This document shows, in pieces, positions 14,582-24,662 of a stretch of 64,000 nt of DNA (its first letter is position 1; every line of letters starts with the position of its first letter). A program made the translations under genes and the position numbers. The notes beneath the pieces were generated by a model, which was given only the letters and a program-made list of their open reading frames with translations, was not told the origin of the DNA and did no database searches. Location of the stretch: assembly GCA_049324835.1 (NCBI GenBank), contig JBMOMT010000074.1:1-64000 (forward strand). The letters run 5' to 3'. The stretch is from JBMOMT01 sp049324835 (GTDB lineage: Bacteria; Chloroflexota; Anaerolineae; CAYNKW01).

Positions 14582-17500
14582 GTGAACATTCGTTTCAAGC
14601 CTTTTCTCGGTTGCGTTTTGGCTGCGCTTCAGGTAACAACCTCGTTTCTGGCCGTCCCGCCAGCAGCCTCGGCTGCAGCGCCACTCAGCGCTGTCTTGCC
14701 GGCCTGGATCACTCTCACCGCTCCTGCCGCATGGGATGGCGCGCTGCCCGGCTGGTTCGCCTCACTCTCTTTGGATGCCCCGGTCGATTCGTCGCCGCCT
14801 GCGGCATCGCTGTTGCCGTACGGGTTCGCTCCGCCCGCTGCGCCGCCCCTTTCACCTCCGGCAGCGCCCATCCCCGGCCTGGAAGTGACCGTCACCGCGC
14901 CAGAGAGTGTCAGCGCCGGCAATTTTTACGGCGATGCTTACACGGTCACCATTCGTAACCCCTGCAATCCCATCACCGCCACCGGTCTGTCCATCACCGC
15001 CACCATCCCCGCCAGCGGCTTTACCTACCTGGAAGGCAGCGCCAGCCTGGTCAGCGCCATGAGCGGCGCCATCGCCATCACCGACGCCTACACCGATCCC
15101 CTGGTCGCCTGGACGCCGCTGACCCCCTTCGATCTGAACCCCTGCGACATACTCACCCTGACCTTTCGACTGACCACCGACGGCGACGCCGTTTCAGGGC
15201 AGCGATTGGATGTCAACGCCGTCTACGAAAACCCGCCCGGCGACCCTGGTCGCACCAACGGCGGCGTCAACGTGCCGGTGGGGCGCGGCAACCTGTTCGT
15301 GGAAAAAAGCCCCAGCATCCAGGACGCCACCTATGGCGATGTCATCGTCTGGACGGTGCAGGTGGGCAATACCGGCCTGGGCGCCGTCTATTCCACCACC
15401 CTGGCCGACAATTTTGGCGCGGGTTATACCAGCACAAACGCCAGCGAGCTGGCCGTGTCCCCCTTTCACCTGGCTATCGGCGAGCGGCGCACCTTTGCCG
15501 TCACCGCCACCGTCAATTCCTGCAACAACCTCACCAACACCGCCCTGGCCGCCTGGAACATCGGCAACGAAGAAGGCGACGGCACCGCCGCCAACCCGGT
15601 GAGTGATACCGTCGACGTGGCCTATCTGCTGGAATCGCCCGATATCACCCTCGCCGGCAACAGCCTCGTCTTTGAATATTGCACGCCCGCCTCGAAAACG
15701 GTCGTCGTCACCGCCACCAACAGCGGCGGCCCGGCCCTGGATTTCCTCCTCGATAGCAACATCACCGGCAGCCTGCCCTTTGTCGTGGGCAATGTGGATG
15801 CTCGATGGAGCTATGACGCCGGCAGCGGCCTGTTCACCCTACTGGAAAACGGCGGTGTGCTGGCGGCGGGCCAGCAGCTCAGCCTCACCTTTGTGGTCAC
15901 GCCCACCTTTGACGTCTGCACCGGCGACGGCGGCGATGGAACATTCCATTTCCAGGCCCAATACGATGACCCCTGCGGCCTGCATTTCGACGGCCGCTCC
16001 ACCGACGTCGACTATCAATACGGCAGCGGCGATCTGCCCGATCTGGCGGTCGCCAAAACCAGCTCCGATCGCTACGTCTACACCGGCGATACCCTCCAGT
16101 TCTACGTCGATTTTGAGGCCATCAACGTGCAGAACATCAGCGGCACCGTCGTCATCACCGACAACGTGCCCGCTGGTTTTGCCGTGACCGGCGCTTCTGC
16201 CGCCGTGGGTATCATCACCCAGACCGGCAACCTGCTGCTGTGGACCATCCCCGTTTCTGGCACGGGCGATCGCTCCGGCCGCATGACCATTTCGGCCACG
16301 GTGGTGGACGACGTGGGTCTGTGCGAAGCCTACAGCGCCCGCAGCAACACCGCCCAGGCCTCGGCGGCGGTCGCCTGCCCCACCTGCCCGCCTCTCACCG
16401 CCTCAGGCGCGACCGAGGTCATCATCCAGAATACCACCGGCATGGCCGAGCCCAAGAGCATGGCCTCCGACTTTCAGGTCTGCGGCGCCATCGCCGTCAG
16501 CAACCGCTATACGGTGACGGTCGGCGATTGGGGCGGCGTGGTTTTCACCGAAACCCTGGGCCACGACGACGGCGTGCCCGCCGACGACGTGCCGCCCGGC
16601 ACGCTGACCTACCAGCCCGGTTCGCTGTCCGTCGTCATCGACGGCGTCGACGTCACCGCCGGGATCACGCTCGTCCAGACCAGCCCGCAACTGGTGCTCG
16701 ATTTCGGCGGCATCACGCTCGTGCCCACCGGCACGCGGGCCATCACCATCGCCTACAGCCTCTACATCTCGGATGACGTGCTCGCCGGCGCGCCCGAAAT
16801 CTCGTTTTTTGACTGGTCCGCGTTCGCGGTGCCGGGCAGCGGCTCCTGCACCAACGACAACACCCTCTACCAGGGCGTGGATATCACCCTGCGCCGCGCC
16901 GATCTCCAGATCGACATTTCGCCCGACAGTTTCGTCGGCTGCGAGACCGTGCCGGTCGTGCTCACCGTCTCCGATCCGGACCTCGTCGCCGAGGGGCTGG
17001 TGGCCGAAAACATCGTCGTCACTTTTACCGTCGGCTCGCCCGATTTCGGCAGCATCGACCCCGCCGATTTCAGCTACGGCGGCGGTTTCGCCGGCAACCC
17101 GGTGACGGTGACCGTGGGCAGCAACGTCATCACCTGGACCTTTCAGAACCCGCTGACCCAGACCGGCGCCACCAGCGGCACTATCACCTTTTCCATGACC
17201 CGCAGTTGCGGCGGCAACCCGTTATCGGCCGGCGTCCGCTTCGACGATCGCTGCGGCGTGACCTACAGCAATACCGACGCCAACAATGACACCGTCGAAG
17301 CGCCCGACGTGCGCCTGTTCGTCACCCCCGATACCTACGTGGTCAACGAAAACGTGGCCCGCTGGCGCATGTACCTGACCAACGTGGGCGATGGCATCGC
17401 CGGGCGCGTGCTCCTCACCGACACGCTGGGCGCTGGTCTGCGTTTCATCTCTTATACCACCGATTATCCTGCTCAGGTCAGCCGCCTCACCGCGCCCCCC

Positions 17501-20500
17501 TTTGATCCCGGCGAAGACATTGTCTGGCAAGTGCTCAACCTGGCCCCCGGCCAGCAGGTGAGGTTCGACGTGTACGCCGACGTCGTCGGCTGCACCGATC
17601 TCACCAGCCAGGTATCCATGGACTCGAGCTGCCTGGATGGCGCCTGCCCCTCCTCCGGCGTCGACGGCCTCACCTTCTCGCGGCCCAGCGTGGCCGTCCG
17701 CTCCAGCAACGATCAAACCGCCGACCTGCCCTTTTGCGACATCGGCGAGGTGTTGCTCACCGTCAAAAACGCCTCCGTCTCGGCCCACGTCTACCAGATG
17801 GTCATCACCGAGACCATCCACACGCTCATCTATATCCCCGGCTCGGCGCGTATCACCGTCACCAACCAATCTGGCGCGCCCTACCCCGGCCTCATCGACG
17901 TGCCTTTTGAGCCGGTCACGACCGTCGTTGGCGGCGATACCATCTTGCTGTGGAGCCTGGATAACCCCGGCCTGACCGTCACCCAGACCAACATCCTGGC
18001 CGATCGCGCCCCCGAAGACAGCATCGTCATTCGCTACCAGTTGCAAACCGATTGCAGCTCGCCCGGCGCCAACTGGGTGCAGGCCGAAGCCGGCGGCATC
18101 CAGCCCTGCGGCCAGTTCTTTTTCCGGCGCGAGAGCGCCGTCACGCTGGACATCGACGAGCCCGAAATCAGCCTGACCAAAGAGGGCCGCAATGTCACCA
18201 AAGGTGATACCGCCTTTGCCGCCACCGTCTACGCCGAACCCGGCGATACCCTGGTCTGGCGCGTGACGGCCAACAACGTCTTTGGCGCCTATGTGGCCCA
18301 AAACGTGGTCATCACCGATACCGCACCGCTCAATTTCCAGATCACCCGCGCCGCCACGGCCACCATCGGCGGCGGCACGCTCATCACCAGCAGCAGCGCC
18401 GTCACCTGGAACCTGGGCCTCCTGCCCGCCGACGGCCTGGACCGCGTGCTGCTCATCACCGGCGCCGTCACCTCTGCCCCGGACTCGTGCCAGTTGCTCA
18501 CCACCAACCGGGCCAGCCTGGAATACGGCTGCGATGAAGGCTGCCGCGCCGAACCCATCCAGGCCAGCGCCAATCTACGCACCCGCCCCTCGATGCAGGT
18601 TCAGGTCGCCGATGTGCCCCAATTCCACCGCTGCGGCGGCCTCATCACGCTCACCCTCACCAATAACGGCCCGCCCGCCTACGACGTGGTGCTCACCGAT
18701 ACGCTCCCGACCGGCTTTTACTACCAGGAAACCGTTTTCGCCAGCACGGCGCCCTCCTCTCTGCCCGTGGTGGGCACGGCGGCGCCCGTCTGGACCTGGA
18801 GCGGCGGCATTTCTCTGCCCACCGGCGTGACCTTCCTCACCTTCCGCGTCGATTCCGGCACGGGCGGCGACTGCTCCGCGCCCACCGGCGGCAGCAACGA
18901 GGTGGAAATCCTCTACGATGACATCCTGATCTGCACCGTCAGCGGCCCCTATCTCGGCAGCGGCAGCGGCAGCGTGACCATCGTCAGCCCCACGCTGGTC
19001 GTGGCCAAGACGCCCGCCCTGCAAACGGTCGGCGCGGGCCAGGTGGTCACCTGGACGATCCGCATCACCAACACCGGCGCGGCCGAAGCGCCCAACGTCG
19101 TCGTCACCGATACGCTCGGCGCCGGGTTCGCCGAGGGCGGCCGGGTCATCACCTGGAGCGTGGGCGCGCTGGCCGCCATCAGCGGCACCTGGAGCGCCAC
19201 CGTCACCGCCACCGTGGCCGCCAGCGGCGCGCAGACCAACTCGGTCCGGGCCAGCGGCAGTTGCGACGCCGGTTGCCTCTATGCCGCTGCCGCCGATACC
19301 GCCTACGTCACTCTGGTGGATGAGTTTGTCAAAGGCCCGCCGATCCAGACCGGCACCATCGGCAGCCTGACCGTCTTTACCTTTACCACCACCCTGCCGG
19401 ATCAGAGCGCCGTCTACCGGCTCCTGACCCTCACCGATACCCTGCCCGCCGGCCTGGGCTATGTCTCTTCGATGCTCACCTATACCTTTGGCATGCCTGG
19501 CCCGGGGGCGACGACCCTGATTTCCGCCACGCCCGCCATCACCCCCGGCTGGCTCCAGAGCGGTGCTGTGGTCTGGCGGCTGGGTGATCTCGACGGCGCG
19601 GCGCAGATCGACGGCGTCATCACCGCGGTCATACGTAACGTCGCCGGCAACCAGGACGGCGTGCGTCGCACCAATCAAATCGCCATGAGCTATATCGACG
19701 ACGGCCAGTCCTACGTCCACACCGCCACCGCCGCCGTGGATATTCTCGAACCCAACCTGACGCTGACCAAAGACGCCGCTCCGCCCGGCGGCAGCATCGT
19801 GGACGAGGGCGATGCGATCACCTACACCATCGCCGTGACCAACGCCGCCGGCGCCGATGTCAGCCCGGCTTATGACCTGGTTCTGTGGGACACGCTGCCC
19901 AACTGGATGCGGGCCGCGCCCCCTACGCTGCTGGCTCTGACCATCGACGGCAGCACCGTCCCCACCAGCAGCCAGCGCTACGACGCCGTCTCTGGTCTGT
20001 GGGTCATCACCGTCACGCCGGGCATCTCGCTGCCGGTGGGCGGCAGGCTGGCGCTCACCTACCTGGCCCGCGTCGATGCCGGCGTGCCCTCTGGCCTGGC
20101 CCTCACCAACGACGCCCAGGCCAGCTACTCCAGCCTGCCGGGCGAAACGCCCGACGACCGCGATTACACCACCAACCGGGACGACGAGACCCATTACACG
20201 CCCATCACCATCGGCCTGCAGGTGTCCAAGTGGGCCGATCCGGCCGCCGCCGCCAACGGCCAGACCCTCACCTTTACCATCCGCCTGCACAACAGCGGCG
20301 ACGTGCCGCTGGACCCCGTGGCCCTCACCGATACCCTGCCGGCCGGTCTGCGCTACGCCGGCGGCGCTGCCCCGGCCGGGCCGGACCTCATCGACGGCCA
20401 GCGGCTCGTCTGGAACGACGTCACCGCCGGCGCGGGATTGGCGGCCGGGGCCATGCAAACGATCACGTTCCGGGCGGTCATCTCGGTGGGGGTGGGCATC

Positions 20501-21358
20501 ACCGGCACGCTGGTCAACCAGGTCAGCGGCACGGGCAGCTACCCCGGCGGCGCCATCACCGACACCGGCACAACATCGCTGACCGTGACCACCCCTGCCG
20601 TGAATGTGGTCAAGTCGCTGGCGGCTCACAACCGCGACGCCGGGGTCGTCACTTTTACCATCACCATCGCCAACGCCGGGCCGAGCGTGCTGGACGTGAT
20701 CCCCCTGCACGACGTGTACGATCCCTATTACCTGGGCTTCATCGCGGCCAGCCCCGCGCCCGATGCGCCGGCCGCCGACGGTCGCCTGGACTGGGTCGAT
20801 CTGACCGCGCCGCCGCCCCACGGCCTGGGCGCCGATCTGCAGCCCGGCGAGCAGTTCACCGTGACGGTGGCCTTTGGCATCCTGCACGACATCACCAGCA
20901 CCACCAACACGGCCGTCATCACCGGCGCGCTGGACATCTACAACAATCCAGCCAACGACGCCGACGACGCCGAGGCTGTCACCAACGTGCCCACCGCCAT
21001 CGAGCTGCTCTACTTTCGGGCCACGGCCCGGTTCGGCCAGGTGCTGCTGGAATGGGCCACCGCCATCGAAATCGACAACTATGGCTTTTATCTCTACCGG
21101 GGCGCCGGCCCGGTCTACGGCGAGGCCTCCGAGCTGGCATTCGTCCCGGCGGCGGGCCACGGCCGGAGCAGCGGCGCGGCCTACAGCTACCGCGATCTCG
21201 CCATCCAGCCCGAGGTGGTCTATACCTACTGGCTCGTCGACGTGGATACAGACGGTTGGCGCACCGTTCACGCTCCGGTCACGGCGGCCGCCCTACCAGA
21301 GTTGATCGACACAATCTACCTGCCCATCGTCGAGAAAAACTGGGGAGAGGCTCGTTGA
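14582..21358 (+). CDS. Giant secreted DUF11-repeat surface protein
   Basis: A 2258-residue exported protein. Seen: a GTG start after a GGGGGG site; a signal peptide (about residues 1-33, ending PPAASA); a Pro/Ala-rich region; then roughly twelve beta-sandwich modules of the DUF11 type, each marked by a ITDT/LTDTLPAG-like strand (for example near residues 272, 523, 943, 1242, 1369, 1505, 1614, 1766, 1914 and 2040). A different C-terminal domain (about 2139-2245) starts AIELLYFRATARFGQVLLEW. The protein ends IYLPIVEKNWGEAR with no LPXTG, PEP-CTERM or final membrane helix. Cys residues recur in the first two thirds and may form disulfides. DUF11 proteins are usually adhesive or sheath-like. The stop overlaps the start of the C25 peptidase gene, so both are translated together. 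Confidence 0.9.
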   Translation: MNIRFKPFLGCVLAALQVTTSFLAVPPAASAAAPLSAVLPAWITLTAPAAWDGALPGWFASLSLDAPVDSSPPAASLLPYGFAPPAAPPLSPPAAPIPGLEVTVTAPESVSAGNFYGDAYTVTIRNPCNPITATGLSITATIPASGFTYLEGSASLVSAMSGAIAITDAYTDPLVAWTPLTPFDLNPCDILTLTFRLTTDGDAVSGQRLDVNAVYENPPGDPGRTNGGVNVPVGRGNLFVEKSPSIQDATYGDVIVWTVQVGNTGLGAVYSTTLADNFGAGYTSTNASELAVSPFHLAIGERRTFAVTATVNSCNNLTNTALAAWNIGNEEGDGTAANPVSDTVDVAYLLESPDITLAGNSLVFEYCTPASKTVVVTATNSGGPALDFLLDSNITGSLPFVVGNVDARWSYDAGSGLFTLLENGGVLAAGQQLSLTFVVTPTFDVCTGDGGDGTFHFQAQYDDPCGLHFDGRSTDVDYQYGSGDLPDLAVAKTSSDRYVYTGDTLQFYVDFEAINVQNISGTVVITDNVPAGFAVTGASAAVGIITQTGNLLLWTIPVSGTGDRSGRMTISATVVDDVGLCEAYSARSNTAQASAAVACPTCPPLTASGATEVIIQNTTGMAEPKSMASDFQVCGAIAVSNRYTVTVGDWGGVVFTETLGHDDGVPADDVPPGTLTYQPGSLSVVIDGVDVTAGITLVQTSPQLVLDFGGITLVPTGTRAITIAYSLYISDDVLAGAPEISFFDWSAFAVPGSGSCTNDNTLYQGVDITLRRADLQIDISPDSFVGCETVPVVLTVSDPDLVAEGLVAENIVVTFTVGSPDFGSIDPADFSYGGGFAGNPVTVTVGSNVITWTFQNPLTQTGATSGTITFSMTRSCGGNPLSAGVRFDDRCGVTYSNTDANNDTVEAPDVRLFVTPDTYVVNENVARWRMYLTNVGDGIAGRVLLTDTLGAGLRFISYTTDYPAQVSRLTAPPFDPGEDIVWQVLNLAPGQQVRFDVYADVVGCTDLTSQVSMDSSCLDGACPSSGVDGLTFSRPSVAVRSSNDQTADLPFCDIGEVLLTVKNASVSAHVYQMVITETIHTLIYIPGSARITVTNQSGAPYPGLIDVPFEPVTTVVGGDTILLWSLDNPGLTVTQTNILADRAPEDSIVIRYQLQTDCSSPGANWVQAEAGGIQPCGQFFFRRESAVTLDIDEPEISLTKEGRNVTKGDTAFAATVYAEPGDTLVWRVTANNVFGAYVAQNVVITDTAPLNFQITRAATATIGGGTLITSSSAVTWNLGLLPADGLDRVLLITGAVTSAPDSCQLLTTNRASLEYGCDEGCRAEPIQASANLRTRPSMQVQVADVPQFHRCGGLITLTLTNNGPPAYDVVLTDTLPTGFYYQETVFASTAPSSLPVVGTAAPVWTWSGGISLPTGVTFLTFRVDSGTGGDCSAPTGGSNEVEILYDDILICTVSGPYLGSGSGSVTIVSPTLVVAKTPALQTVGAGQVVTWTIRITNTGAAEAPNVVVTDTLGAGFAEGGRVITWSVGALAAISGTWSATVTATVAASGAQTNSVRASGSCDAGCLYAAAADTAYVTLVDEFVKGPPIQTGTIGSLTVFTFTTTLPDQSAVYRLLTLTDTLPAGLGYVSSMLTYTFGMPGPGATTLISATPAITPGWLQSGAVVWRLGDLDGAAQIDGVITAVIRNVAGNQDGVRRTNQIAMSYIDDGQSYVHTATAAVDILEPNLTLTKDAAPPGGSIVDEGDAITYTIAVTNAAGADVSPAYDLVLWDTLPNWMRAAPPTLLALTIDGSTVPTSSQRYDAVSGLWVITVTPGISLPVGGRLALTYLARVDAGVPSGLALTNDAQASYSSLPGETPDDRDYTTNRDDETHYTPITIGLQVSKWADPAAAANGQTLTFTIRLHNSGDVPLDPVALTDTLPAGLRYAGGAAPAGPDLIDGQRLVWNDVTAGAGLAAGAMQTITFRAVISVGVGITGTLVNQVSGTGSYPGGAITDTGTTSLTVTTPAVNVVKSLAAHNRDAGVVTFTITIANAGPSVLDVIPLHDVYDPYYLGFIAASPAPDAPAADGRLDWVDLTAPPPHGLGADLQPGEQFTVTVAFGILHDITSTTNTAVITGALDIYNNPANDADDAEAVTNVPTAIELLYFRATARFGQVLLEWATAIEIDNYGFYLYRGAGPVYGEASELAFVPAAGHGRSSGAAYSYRDLAIQPEVVYTYWLVDVDTDGWRTVHAPVTAAALPELIDTIYLPIVEKNWGEAR

Positions 21359-24198
21359 TTCGCCGCCGCCTGTGGAGGGGGATGCTGGCCCTTTTGATGC
21401 TCGCCGGGACGCCGTCGGCTCAGGCGGACGTGTCACACGCCAACGCGGGAACCCCACCGATCCGGCTGCTGAGCAGCAGCAGCGATGCCGCCGTGCTGGC
21501 CTTTGAGCTGCCCACTTTTTCCCTGACCGAGACCAGCCTCGACGGCGAAACCTGCATCCGGGTGCAGGCAGCCGGGCTCGGCGCCGGCGCCGCGCCCGGC
21601 GAGCCGGAGCTGCCCCAGGCCGGCGCCCTGCTGGGCCTGCCGCCCGGCAGCAGCCCGGCGCTCACCATCCAATCGGTCGAAATGACCCGCCTCACCCTCA
21701 GCCGGCCCATCTGCCCGGCGCCCGTGTGGCCTCAGAGCAGCGATCCGCCCCCGGCCCCGGCCTATGCCCGCGATGCCCTCACCCCGTCCACTGCCGCCGC
21801 CGTGACCGCCACCGGCTGGCTGCGAGACCGCCAGGTGGCGCGGGTGTCTTTTCACCCGTTCCAGTACAACCCCGCCCGCGGCGAACTGCTCGTGAGCCGG
21901 GAAATTCGAATCGAGGTTCGATTCCAGAACTCGAACCCGGGCGCAGCCGCGGCGTCTGCCCTGCCCGCTTCCGCCGCCTTTGAGCGGGCGCTGAGCGGCG
22001 CGCTGCTGAATCTTGAGACTGCCCGCGACTGGCGGGCCAGCCCGCCGCCGGCTGCCGCCGCTGCCGCCGGAAACGACCCGGCCACCCAACCAGGCAGCTA
22101 CAAAATCACCCTCGCTGCCGACGGTCTCTACCGCCTCACCCGCGCCGACCTCCAGGCCGCCGGGCTGCCGCTGAGCACCCTCGATCCGCGCACCTTGCAA
22201 CTTTTCGAAAACGGCCAGGAAATCGCCATCTGGGTCGAGGGTCAGACAGATGGCGCTTTTGATCCCGGCGACAGTCTCTTGTTTTACGGGCGCAGCCCGC
22301 GCAGCCGCACCGCCGCCCACAACGTCTACTGGCTGCGCTGGGGTGATGCCGCCGGGCAACGCATGGGCAGCCGCAACGTTGCGCCCGGCGCCCAGCCGGC
22401 GGGCGCAGTTTGGGCCACGGCCCGCTGGGAGGAAAACCACTTTTACGATTCACTCATCCCCGCCGCCGATGGTGACCACTGGTACGCCGCCGACCTGCGC
22501 CCGGGCGCGGGTTACACCGCCCGCCTGAACCTGGCCCCGCCTGCCGCCACGGCCCTCACCGCCACCCTCCGCCTGTGGCTGGCCGGTTACACCGCCAGCA
22601 GCACCGTCTCGCCGGATCACCATGCCGCCGTGACCCTCAACGGCCAGAGCATCGGCCAGTGGCACTGGGACGGCGCCGGCGCAGTCACGGCCACCGTGAC
22701 GTTCGCAAGCGCTGCCCTCCAGGCCGGCGAAAACTCTCTGACCATCAGCCTGCCCGGCGATACCGGCGCGGCGGTCGAAGGGGCCTGGCTCGACGCTGCC
22801 GCCATCGACTATGCCCTCCAGGCCGCCAGCGGGGGCCAGACCCACTTTTGGGGCCAGAGCGGGGCCCATCGTTACCAGCTGGACGGCTTTTCCGGCAGCG
22901 GCCTCGCCCTCTACGACGTGACCGATCCGCAGCGGCCGGTGCGGCTGCAAGGAATGGCCGTGACCGGCGGCGGCCCTTTTACACTCAGTTTTGCCGATGA
23001 CCCGGCCTCCCCTGCCGCCTACCTGGCTCTGTCGGATACTCAGACGCGCCAGCCGGCCAGCATCGCCGCCGACGTCCTTTCCAACCTCCGCGCAGATGCC
23101 GCCGGGGTCGACTACCTGATCGTCGCCCCCACCGAGTTTGCTGCCGCCATCGCGCCGCTGGCCGATCACCGCCGCGCGCAAGGGTTGAGCGTCTTTGTGG
23201 CCGACCTGCAAGACGTCTACGACGAATTCAGCGGCGGCCTGCCCCAGCCGGAGGCCATCCGCGCCTTGATCGGCCAGGTGCTGCCGGCCTATGTCCTGCT
23301 GGTGGGCGATGGCAGCTATGATTTCCTCAACTACCACGGCTACGACCCGGTCAACGCCCTGCCGCCCTACCTGGCGATGGTCGATCCGTGGTGGGGCGAG
23401 ACGGCCGCCGACAACCGTTACGCTGCCGTGGTGGGCGACGATCCACTGCCCGACGTGCTGCTGGGCCGGCTGCCGGCCGCCACCGCCGCCGAAGCAGAGA
23501 CCGTGGTGGCCAAGATTCGGGCTTACGAGCAAACGCCCTGGCGCGGCGATTGGAATACGCGCCACGTTTTCATCGCCGATGACGCCGACGACGCCGGCGA
23601 TTTTGGCACAGCGTCCGACAGCGTGTATAATAGCTACATCGCTTCGCCCTGGGTGGGGCAAAGAATCTACCTGGACGAGCTGGCTGCAGGTACGGCCCGG
23701 CAGGAGACATTGGCCGCCTGGAACCGCGGCGCGCTGCTGATGAGCTTTACCGGGCATAGCTCGTGGCACCAATGGGCCGTCGAAGAGCTGCTGCATATCC
23801 ACGACGTGCCAGACCTGCACAACGGGCCGCAGTTGCCGGTGCTCCTTTCCATGACCTGCTTTACCGGCTTTTTCCACCACCCGGAATACGCCACGCTGGA
23901 CGAATCGCTGTTGCGGCTGGCGGGCGGCGGCGCGGTCGCGGCCTGGTCGCCCAGCGGTCTGGGCGTGGGCAGCGGCCACGATCGGCTGCACCAGGGATTC
24001 TACCAGGCCGTTTTCACCCACGGGCAAATCGAACTGGGCGCGGCCATTTTGAGCGCCAAACTCGCCCTTTACGGCCAGTCGCCGGGCCACGTCGATCTTG
24101 TGGATACCTACCATCTCTTGGGCGATCCGGCCATGTCGCTCAACCTGACCATCCGCCCCTGGCCTTATTCCGTTTTTTTGCCGTGGGTGAGTCGTTGA
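21355..24198 (+). CDS. Gingipain-like C25 family cysteine peptidase
   Basis: A 947-residue secreted protein. The start TTG 21355 overlaps the stop of the DUF11 gene (TTGA) and is preceded by GGGGAGAGG. Seen: an N-terminal hydrophobic signal (about residues 8-27, ending SAQA); an N-terminal prodomain-like region to about 220; a beta-rich middle; then a C25 peptidase domain from about residue 573 (NLRADAAGVDYLIVAP). The likely catalytic dyad is His801 in FTGHSSWHQW and Cys835 in LSMTCFTGFF, the spacing expected for gingipains and PorU-type proteins. The protein ends FLPWVSR, similar to the C-terminus of the DUF11 protein. Known C25 enzymes are surface proteases or, as PorU, sorting peptidases; which role applies here is inference. 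Confidence 0.88.
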   Translation: MIRRRLWRGMLALLMLAGTPSAQADVSHANAGTPPIRLLSSSSDAAVLAFELPTFSLTETSLDGETCIRVQAAGLGAGAAPGEPELPQAGALLGLPPGSSPALTIQSVEMTRLTLSRPICPAPVWPQSSDPPPAPAYARDALTPSTAAAVTATGWLRDRQVARVSFHPFQYNPARGELLVSREIRIEVRFQNSNPGAAAASALPASAAFERALSGALLNLETARDWRASPPPAAAAAAGNDPATQPGSYKITLAADGLYRLTRADLQAAGLPLSTLDPRTLQLFENGQEIAIWVEGQTDGAFDPGDSLLFYGRSPRSRTAAHNVYWLRWGDAAGQRMGSRNVAPGAQPAGAVWATARWEENHFYDSLIPAADGDHWYAADLRPGAGYTARLNLAPPAATALTATLRLWLAGYTASSTVSPDHHAAVTLNGQSIGQWHWDGAGAVTATVTFASAALQAGENSLTISLPGDTGAAVEGAWLDAAAIDYALQAASGGQTHFWGQSGAHRYQLDGFSGSGLALYDVTDPQRPVRLQGMAVTGGGPFTLSFADDPASPAAYLALSDTQTRQPASIAADVLSNLRADAAGVDYLIVAPTEFAAAIAPLADHRRAQGLSVFVADLQDVYDEFSGGLPQPEAIRALIGQVLPAYVLLVGDGSYDFLNYHGYDPVNALPPYLAMVDPWWGETAADNRYAAVVGDDPLPDVLLGRLPAATAAEAETVVAKIRAYEQTPWRGDWNTRHVFIADDADDAGDFGTASDSVYNSYIASPWVGQRIYLDELAAGTARQETLAAWNRGALLMSFTGHSSWHQWAVEELLHIHDVPDLHNGPQLPVLLSMTCFTGFFHHPEYATLDESLLRLAGGGAVAAWSPSGLGVGSGHDRLHQGFYQAVFTHGQIELGAAILSAKLALYGQSPGHVDLVDTYHLLGDPAMSLNLTIRPWPYSVFLPWVSR

Positions 24199-24217
24199 AA
24201 CGCGGGGGGACGATGCG

Positions 24218-24487
24218 ATGTCGAAAACAACGCGGAATCTGCTGTTGATCTTGCTGGCCTTCTGTTCGATGCTCCTGCTGGGCAGCCTGGTCGTCCAGGC
24301 TCAACCCTCAGCGACGCATCCCCTGGGCATTACGCCCACACCCACCTTCACCCCGGCCCCGACGCCCTCGCCAACGGCGATCCCAACACCCAACGAGATC
24401 CCGGAACCGGGCACGCTGCTGCTTTTTGGCGGCGGCCTGGCAGCGCTGGCTCTGGGGGCCGCAAAGCGCAAAACAAAAGCCCCCTAG
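24218..24487 (+). CDS. Minimal PEP-CTERM protein
   Basis: An 89-residue protein with two hydrophobic ends. Residues 1-28 are a signal peptide (LLILLAFCSMLLLGSLVVQA); the middle is a short Thr-Pro stalk; the C-terminus has the full PEP-CTERM pattern: a Pro-Glu-Pro (IPEPGTLLLF), a Gly/Ala-rich membrane helix and a basic AAKRKTK end. This tail is the recognition signal for exosortase, usually found in genomes that make extracellular polysaccharide. There is hardly any domain between the two signals. ATG 24218 has GGGGGGA seven bases upstream. It is the last gene of the surface operon, 19 bases after the C25 gene. No exosortase gene is in this window. Confidence 0.8.
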   Translation: MSKTTRNLLLILLAFCSMLLLGSLVVQAQPSATHPLGITPTPTFTPAPTPSPTAIPTPNEIPEPGTLLLFGGGLAALALGAAKRKTKAP

Positions 24488-24581
24488 CGTCCGCAGATAC
24501 CAAGGGGTTCTCTTTTGCAAGCCACCTAACCCGGCCAGGCCCGAACCGTTCGGCTGAGCTCACGCCGAAGCCAAAAAGATA

Positions 24582-24623
24582 ACCACCAAGACGCCAAGAA
24601 AAAAGGCTTGGTGCCTTGGTGGT
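24582..24623. repeat. Long hairpin repeat after the surface operon
   Basis: Arms ACCACCAAGACGCCAAG (24582-24598) and CTTGGTGCCTTGGTGGT (24607-24623) pair almost fully around an A-rich loop. Similar CCACCAAG/CTTGGTGG hairpins are, as I recall, dispersed in many bacterial genomes. It may also stop transcription from either side. The gap 24488-24662 holds nothing else clear. Confidence 0.75.
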
Positions 24624-24662
24624 GTATTTTCTTGCCAGACGTGCAAGCATTTCATCAAGATA

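Noticed and set aside
18575..21271. Long minus-strand frame (898 codons) opposite the DUF11 gene
   Set aside because: High-GC shadow of a biased, repetitive gene: Gly/Arg/Asp/Val-rich translation with no domain, no ribosome site and no context.
24484..24516. Intrinsic terminator right after the PEP-CTERM gene
   Set aside because: CCCCT/AAGGGG arms with a long loop and interrupted T-run; the larger hairpin at 24582 is a better candidate stop.
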